Positions 1-4,842 of a stretch of 6,338 nucleotides of DNA are shown piece by piece. The notes beneath the pieces were generated by a model, which worked only from the letters and a program-made list of their open reading frames with translations, had not been told where the DNA came from and made no database searches. The stretch is from UBA5109 sp038148435 (GTDB taxonomy: Bacteria; Pseudomonadota; Gammaproteobacteria; Pseudomonadales; Pseudohongiellaceae): assembly GCA_038148435.1 (NCBI GenBank), contig JAYQVM010000099.1, positions 1 to 6,338 on the forward strand. Reading direction: 5' to 3'. Position 1 is the first letter of the stretch, and each line of letters begins with the position of its first letter. The translations under genes were made by a program, and so were the position numbers.

Positions 1-280
1 GGAAAACACTGATGGAGCTGTCGACCTTGCCACGCCTTCGCAAAAGAGTACCCAAAGCGAGATGACTTTCTAGTGTAGATGAATTGACTTCCAAGGACGC
101 TATAAACGAGTCTATGGATTGATCAGCTTCATCATTGAGTAAATAATTCAGCCCAACAAAATAGTCCTGCTCGTTTTTTCGCCAGGGCAGACTTGTGTTG
201 CCACGCCCACTTCGATAGCCCAAATACCAGGCAGCTGAAAGCGCAAGGACCAGTAGGATATAAAAAATCAAATTAGACAT
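1..280 (-). CDS. lapB: Lipopolysaccharide assembly protein B (LapB/YciM), N-terminal part; 3' partial
   Basis: Membrane-anchored tetratricopeptide-repeat protein that, in E. coli, promotes FtsH-dependent turnover of LpxC and so balances lipopolysaccharide with phospholipid synthesis. The 93 complete codons visible start at the ATG at 280 and run off the window. Residues 4-21 form the N-terminal membrane anchor, followed by a short basic stretch (GYRSGRG). DYFVGLNYLLNDEADQSID (39-57) and HLALGTLLRRRGKVD (73-87) match the first TPR region of E. coli LapB (DYVAGVNFLL, HLTLGNLFRSRGEVD). The C-terminal rubredoxin-like metal-binding domain of the family would lie outside. The gene starts 20 bases after lapA, with only a weak ribosome binding site (TAGAG), so co-transcription and probably coupling with lapA are expected. 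Confidence 0.93.
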   Translation of the reverse strand, partial: MSNLIFYILLVLALSAAWYLGYRSGRGNTSLPWRKNEQDYFVGLNYLLNDEADQSIDSFIASLEVNSSTLESHLALGTLLRRRGKVDSSISVF

Positions 281-300
281 ACCAGGCTCTATCAAAATTA

Positions 301-609
301 TCACATGCCGTCATTTTTAAACTTATCCAGCTTCGGCAAATGATTTTTTGCCTGCTTTTTAAGCTGTTCTTCGAGCTGGCGAATTCGGTACTGAGACTTA
401 ATGCGCCGAAACAGGCCGTATCCAATCGCCAACCCCAGCACAGCACCCCAGGCAAATGCTAGTAATATCCAGACCGCGATGGTTTGAGGGGCCAACTCGA
501 CGCCAATCCATAAAGGGGCCTTGGTGGTATTCTGGCTGGCAAAAATAAAACCGGCTAGCACCACCAAAAGAAAACACATCAGCCCCATAAAATGCATTAA
601 TTTGCGCAT
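301..609 (-). CDS. lapA: Lipopolysaccharide assembly protein A (LapA, DUF1049 family)
   Basis: Small inner-membrane protein that works with LapB in controlling lipopolysaccharide assembly. From the preferred start it has 102 residues, the usual size. It has two hydrophobic membrane segments, about 5-24 and 43-65, with the family-typical SQN after the first (25-27), then a basic, charged cytoplasmic tail whose region 70-88 (RIRQLEEQLKKQ) looks like a short coiled coil. The ATG at 609, beginning MRKLMHF, is chosen over the upstream in-frame ATG at 633 because the latter sits directly beside the terminator T-tract and adds residues unlike the family. No Shine-Dalgarno precedes either start. Internal ATGs at 597 and 588 are possible but also lack one. 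lapB follows after 20 bases, and the ihfB-lapA-lapB order is common in gammaproteobacteria. Confidence 0.92.
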   Translation of the reverse strand: MRKLMHFMGLMCFLLVVLAGFIFASQNTTKAPLWIGVELAPQTIAVWILLAFAWGAVLGLAIGYGLFRRIKSQYRIRQLEEQLKKQAKNHLPKLDKFKNDGM

Positions 610-634
610 GAGATTATTATAAAAAATTATCATT
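610..634 (-). promoter_or_regulatory. Possible lapA promoter: perfect TATAAT just upstream of the start codon
   Basis: In the AT-rich stretch between the terminator T-tract and lapA there is an exact -10 consensus TATAAT (616-621, minus strand), with a second near-match GATAAT at 626-631. From the TATAAT the expected transcription start is about at the lapA ATG, which would give a leaderless or nearly leaderless message. No acceptable -35 hexamer lies 15-19 bases upstream, because that region is the terminator itself. In such AT-rich sequence a TATAAT can arise by chance. E. coli lapA-lapB has several promoters, including a heat-shock one, so others could exist within ihfB. Confidence 0.3.
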
Positions 635-673
635 AAAAAAAACGGCGGTGCCCTTCTTAGGAACCGCCGTTTT
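635..673 (-). terminator. Strong rho-independent terminator after ihfB
   Basis: A perfect 11-bp inverted repeat (639-649 with 663-673, GC core ACGGCGGT/ACCGCCGT) encloses a 13-base loop that can itself form a small stem closed by an AAGA tetraloop. On the minus strand the stem runs into eight consecutive T residues (642-635), the classical intrinsic terminator layout. It lies between the ihfB stop and lapA, so it should end the supraoperon transcript. On the plus strand only four T residues follow the stem, so termination in that direction would be weak. Confidence 0.92.
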
Positions 674-695
674 ATCCATCTACCAGCAAATCAGG

Positions 696-995
696 CTAAG
701 CTGTATCAAGCATCAGATTATTGTTGACACGATCTCTTAGCTCCTTACCTGCTTTGAAATGTGGCACATATTTTCCTTTTAGCTCAACAGCCTCACCAGT
801 TTTGGGGTTTCTACCAACACGCGGTGCACGGTAATGCAGCGAAAAGCTGCCAAAACCACGAATTTCTATACGTCCACCCTCTGCAAGTGTCTCGGACATA
901 TAGGATATTATGGCTTTGACGGTCAACTCTATATCCTTGGCAGATAACTGAGTTTGCCTTGACGCGATATGTTCAATCAATTCTGATTTTGTCAT
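696..995 (-). CDS. ihfB: Integration host factor beta subunit
   Basis: Beta subunit of the IHF heterodimer, a sequence-specific DNA-bending nucleoid protein acting in transcription, replication, recombination and phage integration; the alpha subunit (ihfA) lies elsewhere. The 99 residues match the HU/IHF family and agree with E. coli IHF-beta (94 residues) nearly throughout: MTKSELIE at the start, the dimerisation helices (3-40), RIEIRGFGSFSLHYRAPR (42-59), the arm GRNPKTG (61-67) with the DNA-intercalating Pro64, and GKYVPHFKAGKELRDR (74-89). Glu44 and Arg46, linked to sequence-specific contacts in E. coli IHF-beta, are both present; together with the rpsA-ihfB order this distinguishes it from HU. 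The C-terminal tail NNNLMLDTA is slightly longer than in E. coli. A good ribosome binding site precedes the ATG and a strong terminator follows the gene. Confidence 0.98.
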   Translation of the reverse strand: MTKSELIEHIASRQTQLSAKDIELTVKAIISYMSETLAEGGRIEIRGFGSFSLHYRAPRVGRNPKTGEAVELKGKYVPHFKAGKELRDRVNNNLMLDTA

Positions 996-1046
996 AACGT
1001 TGCTACCTTAATTGTTGAGCGCCCTATTGCTGTATTAAGTTAAGGT
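996..1046 (-). promoter_or_regulatory. rpsA-ihfB spacer: ihfB ribosome binding site inside a 7-bp inverted repeat
   Basis: The ihfB Shine-Dalgarno TAAGGTAG (1003-1010) ends seven bases before the ATG and is the clearest ribosome binding site in the window. Its TTAAGGT part (1005-1011) is perfectly complementary to ACCTTAA (1040-1046), the first seven bases after the rpsA stop codon, with 28 bases between the arms. This pairing would mask the site; ribosomes finishing rpsA could open it. The repeat is seen directly, but a regulatory role is inference, and a 7-bp match can occur by chance. No intrinsic terminator is visible here, so read-through from rpsA into ihfB is expected. Confidence 0.45.
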
Positions 1047-2723
1047 TTATTCCTTTTCCATTTGCGCTTTAATCAAATCACCAACAGTCGCGGGAGTTGC
1101 GGCATTCGCAGTTTGCTTATTGTGTTGGGCAATTGAGTCTTTTTCTTCTTCAATTTCTTTAGCTTTAATGGAAAGCGTCAGACCTCGATTTTTGCGATCA
1201 ACCGCAACAATCATTGCCTCAACCTCATCTCCTTCATTTAACACATTACGCGCATCTTCAATACGATCACGGCTGATATCAGAAACTTTAAGTACGCCAT
1301 CAACACCCTCAGCAAGATTAATAATAGCTTCTTTGGAATCAACTGAAACAACTTTTCCAGTCACGATAGAGCCCTTATCATTTTCTGCAGCATAATTAGC
1401 GAAAGGATCATCTGATAATTGTTTTATGCCCAGGGAAATTCTTTCTCTCTCTGAATCAATCGACAAAATGACCGTATCAATCTTGTCACCTTTGGTGTAT
1501 TGCCGAACTGCTTGGTCACCCGTTTCATCCCAAGAAATATCTGACAGATGAACCAGACCATCAATTTCACCATCTAGACCTATAAAAATACCAAAATCGG
1601 TGATCGATTTTATGTTACCGGAAACTCGGTCTCCTTTCTTGTAACTTTCAGCGAAGGCTCCCCATGGATTCTGCTGGCACTGCTTCATACCCAAAGAGAT
1701 TCTGCGGCGCTCTTCATCAATTTCCAACACCATGACTTCAATTTGATCACCTAACTGAACCACTTTAGAAGGATGGATATTTTTATTCGTCCAGTCCATT
1801 TCAGATACATGTACTAGACCCTCAACGCCTTCTTCCAATTCAGCGAAACAACCGTAGTCTGTGAGGTTGGTAACGACAGCTTTAACTTTAGCATTCTCAG
1901 GATAACGGTTTTTAATTTCAACCCAGGGATCTTCACCCAGCTGTTTCAGCCCCAGTGATACCCGGTTTCTTTCACGGTCAAATTTAAGAACCTTAACTTC
2001 AAGTTCCTGACCGACTTCGATAATTTCACTAGGGTGCTTGATACGCTTCCAGGACATATCCGTGATATGCAACAATCCATCCACACCGCCCAGATCAACA
2101 AAGGCACCATAATCGGTAAGGTTTTTGATAATGCCGGTGACACTCTGGCCTTCCTGAAGATTGGAAAGCAATTCATCACGTTCAGCAGAGTTGACAGATT
2201 CCAGAACCGCACGACGTGAAACTACTATATTATTGCGTTTCTGGTCGAGCTTTATGAGTTTGAACTCAAGCTCTTTGTACATAAGATGATCGGCATCTCT
2301 AATTGGCCGTACATCTATCAGTGAACCCGGCAAGAAAGCGCGGACTGTATTTACATCAACCGTAAAGCCGCCTTTTACTTTACCATTGATCACGCCCATG
2401 ATCGCTTCATTTTTGTCAAAGGCTTTCTCAAGAACCATCCAGGTCTCGGCACGTTTGGCCTTTTCACGGGATAGTTTGGTTTCACCAAATCCATCCTCGA
2501 CGGTATCCAGGGCAACTTTAACCTCATCGCCAATATTTAATTCGAACTCTCCCTGTTCATTTAAAAATTCCTGTCTGGAGATGACACCTTCAGATTTAAG
2601 GCCGGCATGAACGGTTACCCAATCTGAATCGATGTTTATGACAGTTCCGGTCACAATGGAACCGGATTTCATATCTATACCTTTTAAACTTTCTTCAAAT
2701 AGTTCTGCGAAACTTTCGCTCAT
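1047..2723 (-). CDS. rpsA: 30S ribosomal protein S1
   Basis: RNA-binding protein of the small ribosomal subunit that captures and unfolds mRNA for initiation, especially on messages with weak Shine-Dalgarno sequences. At 558 residues it is essentially the E. coli length (557) and carries all six S1 (OB-fold) domains, roughly 21-87, 107-172, 191-260, 278-348, 362-435 and 450-520. The N-terminal segment MSESFAELFEESL is the conserved ribosome-binding part (S2 contact) of gammaproteobacterial S1. Domains 3-5 show the canonical repeats NLTDYGAF, NLTDYGCF and SITDFGIF, with GLVHVSEMDWTNKNIHPSK in domain 4. The C-terminal tail (about 535-558) diverges from E. coli, as usual. The ATG is chosen because the protein aligns with E. 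coli from its first residues, despite only a weak AGGT ribosome binding site. Expression is probably autoregulated through the structured leader. Confidence 0.99.
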   Translation of the reverse strand: MSESFAELFEESLKGIDMKSGSIVTGTVINIDSDWVTVHAGLKSEGVISRQEFLNEQGEFELNIGDEVKVALDTVEDGFGETKLSREKAKRAETWMVLEKAFDKNEAIMGVINGKVKGGFTVDVNTVRAFLPGSLIDVRPIRDADHLMYKELEFKLIKLDQKRNNIVVSRRAVLESVNSAERDELLSNLQEGQSVTGIIKNLTDYGAFVDLGGVDGLLHITDMSWKRIKHPSEIIEVGQELEVKVLKFDRERNRVSLGLKQLGEDPWVEIKNRYPENAKVKAVVTNLTDYGCFAELEEGVEGLVHVSEMDWTNKNIHPSKVVQLGDQIEVMVLEIDEERRRISLGMKQCQQNPWGAFAESYKKGDRVSGNIKSITDFGIFIGLDGEIDGLVHLSDISWDETGDQAVRQYTKGDKIDTVILSIDSERERISLGIKQLSDDPFANYAAENDKGSIVTGKVVSVDSKEAIINLAEGVDGVLKVSDISRDRIEDARNVLNEGDEVEAMIVAVDRKNRGLTLSIKAKEIEEEKDSIAQHNKQTANAATPATVGDLIKAQMEKE

Positions 2724-2857
2724 AAATCGTTACCTGTTATAGCTCCTCATATAAGGGAGCTGATATCAATGCCTTATTCCAGCCAATAAGGGTCAATTCA
2801 GCTTAAACATGCCATTACAACAGCTGGCGTAATGACACGAACCATTCAATGCCTGTA
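2724..2857 (-). promoter_or_regulatory. rpsA leader with three consecutive hairpins, probable S1 autoregulatory translation initiation region
   Basis: The spacer between cmk and rpsA contains three inverted repeats in a row on the sense strand. Hairpin I pairs 2829-2836 with 2811-2818 (8 bp including one G-U pair, 10-base loop). Hairpin II pairs 2785-2791 with 2772-2778 (7 bp perfect, 6-base loop). Hairpin III pairs 2756-2761 with 2741-2746 (6 bp perfect, 9-base loop). AU-rich single-stranded segments separate them, and 17 bases lie between hairpin III and the ATG. In E. coli and other gammaproteobacteria the rpsA translation initiation region is known to form three hairpins with AU-rich linkers, to lack a canonical Shine-Dalgarno and to be repressed by S1 itself. 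The stems are seen directly; the regulatory role is inferred from that parallel. The best Shine-Dalgarno match near the ATG is only AGGT, eight bases upstream. I see no convincing -35/-10 pair in this interval, so promoters probably lie further upstream, in or before cmk. Confidence 0.7.
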
Positions 2858-3532
2858 TCAGGAAAGCAACGCTTGCTGACTCATCTGGAACACCTTCTCT
2901 AATACCTGATCAATACTCAGAACACTGGTATCAATCACGATGGCATCCTTAGCAGGAATCAATGGTGAAATAGAGCGTTGCAAATCCCGCTTGTCCCGTT
3001 CCTTAATATCCTGCAAAAGGGCGCTGAGGTTAACACTAAGCCCCTTATTTATCAACTGCTTATGTCTCCTGCGCACTCTTTCTTCCGGATTGGCCGTGAG
3101 GAAAAATTTACAGATGGCATCAGGGAAGACTACTGTGCCCATGTCCCTCCCATCGGCAATCAGGCCCGGGGCCTGCCTGAAGGCCAACTGACGTTTGATC
3201 AGAGCCTGTCTGATTTCAGGTATTGCCCCTACCAGTGAGGCCTTTCTACCCGCACTTTCGTCTCGTATCAGAGCTGAGATTTCTTCTCCATTTATTTCGA
3301 TGGAGCCCTCAAACTGACGAGAAAAATGCACGTCCATGGCTTGGGTAAAATCAACTAACTCATTAATATTTTTATAATTAATTTTTTTTCGCTCGGCGCC
3401 AACCCCTACCAGACGGTACAGCGCCCCGCTATCAAGAAAGTGCCAGCCGAGTTTACGTGAAAGCATGCCCGCAATAGTCCCCTTGCCGGTCCCACTAGGG
3501 CCGTCGATGGTGATCACAGGAATAGTCAGCAT
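2858..3532 (-). CDS. cmk: Cytidylate kinase
   Basis: Phosphorylates CMP and dCMP with ATP, supplying CDP/dCDP for nucleic acid and phospholipid precursor synthesis in the cytoplasm. The 224 residues are the expected length (E. coli Cmk is 227). The P-loop GPSGTGKGT is at 11-19, followed by the substrate-side DSGALYR (34-40). ADGRDMGTVVFPDA (126-139) is the conserved CMP-binding segment, and RVRRRHKQL and ERDKRDLQRSISPL cover the LID and the conserved C-terminal region. The ATG follows the aroA TGA after two bases, in a different frame, and only a weak AGGCG-like ribosome binding site lies upstream, so coupling with aroA is likely. cmk directly upstream of rpsA is a very conserved gammaproteobacterial order. 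An AT-rich patch with an A8 run (sense strand) encodes a poorly conserved stretch around residues 48-57 but does not break the frame. Confidence 0.97.
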   Translation of the reverse strand: MLTIPVITIDGPSGTGKGTIAGMLSRKLGWHFLDSGALYRLVGVGAERKKINYKNINELVDFTQAMDVHFSRQFEGSIEINGEEISALIRDESAGRKASLVGAIPEIRQALIKRQLAFRQAPGLIADGRDMGTVVFPDAICKFFLTANPEERVRRRHKQLINKGLSVNLSALLQDIKERDKRDLQRSISPLIPAKDAIVIDTSVLSIDQVLEKVFQMSQQALLS

Positions 3533-3534
3533 AC

Positions 3535-4839
3535 TCAGGACGCCTGTATCTGCAGTCCACTACCCTGCGCTAAAGGAACAAAACCGGGAAATGAGGTGTT
3601 TACATTCTTGCAGTCGTGCACCGTAATGCTTTGGGTGGCCCGTAAAGCCGCCATGCAAAAAGCCATGGCAATGCGATGATCTGCCTGACTGTCAATTTCT
3701 CCGCCACTGATTTCAGATCCGGTAATTAGAATTCCATCCTCGCGTACTTCATGCTTCACTCCCAGCACGGCCAGACCATCAGCCATGGCCTGAATGCGAT
3801 CACTTTCCTTAACCCGTAATTCTTGAGCACCACTTAGTCTTGTGCAACCATCGGCGCAAGCAGCCGCGATAAATAAGGCCGGGAACTCATCAATAGCCAG
3901 AGGCACCTGATCAAGAGGAATATCAATGCCCTGCAGTGGTGCATAGCGTACTCGAATATCCGCCACCGGTTCACCGCCGGCGTTGTACTCACGCTGATAT
4001 TCAATATCAGCTCCCATTGCACGAAGAATAGTGATGACTCCGACACGTGTCGGGTTGATACCCACATGTTCAAGTAGTAGGTCAGAACCCGGCGCTATAC
4101 TGGCACCCACCAGAAAAAAAGCCGCTGAGCTGATATCGGCAGGAATATCAATATAACAGGCCTGCAGTCGCCCACCTCCCTCAATCGTGACGCTTCCAAG
4201 CTGCCTGTCCAGCGAATAGGCAAATGCCTCCAGCATACGTTCAGTATGATCGCGACAGGGCGCTGGTTCATGTATGGTGCTGCTGCCATCAATATACATG
4301 GATGCCAGCAGGAGACAGGATTTGACTTGGGCACTGGCTACCGGCATGGCATAGTCAATGCCGTGCAGTGTTGACGGGGAAATTCGAATCGGCGCAAAGT
4401 CACCTTCCCTGAGTTCCAGTTTCGCCCCCATGCTGGCCAGTGGATCGCTGATCCGACGCATGGGCCGCCTAGAAAGTGAATCATCACCAGTCAGCACACT
4501 GGGAAAACGCTGCGCAGCCAGCAGGCCACTCATCAAACGCATGGCAGTACCCGAATTACCCATATCCAGAGACTGGGTCGGTTCACGCAGACCTCGCATG
4601 CCCACTCCCTCAATACTCAGCATGCCCTGATGCGGGTCGCTGATGTTAACTCCCATGGCCCTGAAGGCCCTAAGGGTTGCCAGGCTGTCTTCACCTTCAA
4701 GAAAACCACTGACCTTGCTACTGCCTTCTGCCAAGGCGCCCAGCATAATGGCACGATGTGAAATCGACTTGTCGCCAGGTACTCGCACTTTGCCTCTGAG
4801 CGCCCCACCGGGTTGGAGTGTGTATTTCGTGGAACTCAT
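3535..4839 (-). CDS. aroA: 3-phosphoshikimate 1-carboxyvinyltransferase (EPSP synthase)
   Basis: Cytoplasmic shikimate-pathway enzyme that transfers the enolpyruvyl group of PEP to shikimate-3-phosphate, giving EPSP, the precursor of chorismate. The 434 residues match the usual family length. Visible motifs are PGDKSISHR (21-29, substrate-binding Lys24), GNSGTAMR (94-101), SAQVK (169-173), CRDHTE (195-200), NPTRVG (262-267), AIDEFP (315-320, probable catalytic Asp317) and LRVKESDR (341-348, probable catalytic Glu345). The GDKS, SAQxK, RxHxE and NxTR combination fits the class II EPSPS type, also found in Pseudomonas TyrA·AroA fusions. Gly97 occupies the PEP-site position that is Ala in the highly glyphosate-tolerant CP4 enzyme, so tolerance should not be assumed. 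The ATG lies three bases beyond the tyrA TAG and in the same frame. Only a weak purine-rich stretch (AAAAAGAAAT, inside the end of tyrA) could serve as ribosome binding site, so translation probably depends on coupling to tyrA. The stop is two bases before cmk. Confidence 0.97.
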   Translation of the reverse strand: MSSTKYTLQPGGALRGKVRVPGDKSISHRAIMLGALAEGSSKVSGFLEGEDSLATLRAFRAMGVNISDPHQGMLSIEGVGMRGLREPTQSLDMGNSGTAMRLMSGLLAAQRFPSVLTGDDSLSRRPMRRISDPLASMGAKLELREGDFAPIRISPSTLHGIDYAMPVASAQVKSCLLLASMYIDGSSTIHEPAPCRDHTERMLEAFAYSLDRQLGSVTIEGGGRLQACYIDIPADISSAAFFLVGASIAPGSDLLLEHVGINPTRVGVITILRAMGADIEYQREYNAGGEPVADIRVRYAPLQGIDIPLDQVPLAIDEFPALFIAAACADGCTRLSGAQELRVKESDRIQAMADGLAVLGVKHEVREDGILITGSEISGGEIDSQADHRIAMAFCMAALRATQSITVHDCKNVNTSFPGFVPLAQGSGLQIQAS

Positions 4840-4842
4840 AAA

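Noticed and set aside
301..633. lapA starting at the upstream ATG at 633
   Set aside because: That ATG directly borders the terminator T-tract, has no ribosome binding site and adds MIIFYNNL, which is unlike the family. The ATG at 609 gives the usual N-terminus.
1946..2212. Alternative-frame minus-strand open frames inside rpsA and aroA (also 3834-4073 and 4095-4334)
   Set aside because: They overlap conserved domains in another frame and have no recognisable protein features or plausible start signals.
2730..2750. Six-codon mini-ORF (ATG in the loop of hairpin III, TAA before the rpsA start)
   Set aside because: There is no ribosome binding site, and several other equally short ATG-stop pairs exist in the same leader, so chance is the better explanation.
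2791..2796. TTGACC as a -35 element for an rpsA promoter
   Set aside because: No acceptable -10 hexamer occurs 15-19 bases downstream on the sense strand.
3365..3391. AT-rich patch with a run of eight A (sense strand) in cmk as frameshift site or internal promoter
   Set aside because: The reading frame and the conserved residues on both sides are intact, and no -35/-10 pair with proper spacing was found on the minus strand.
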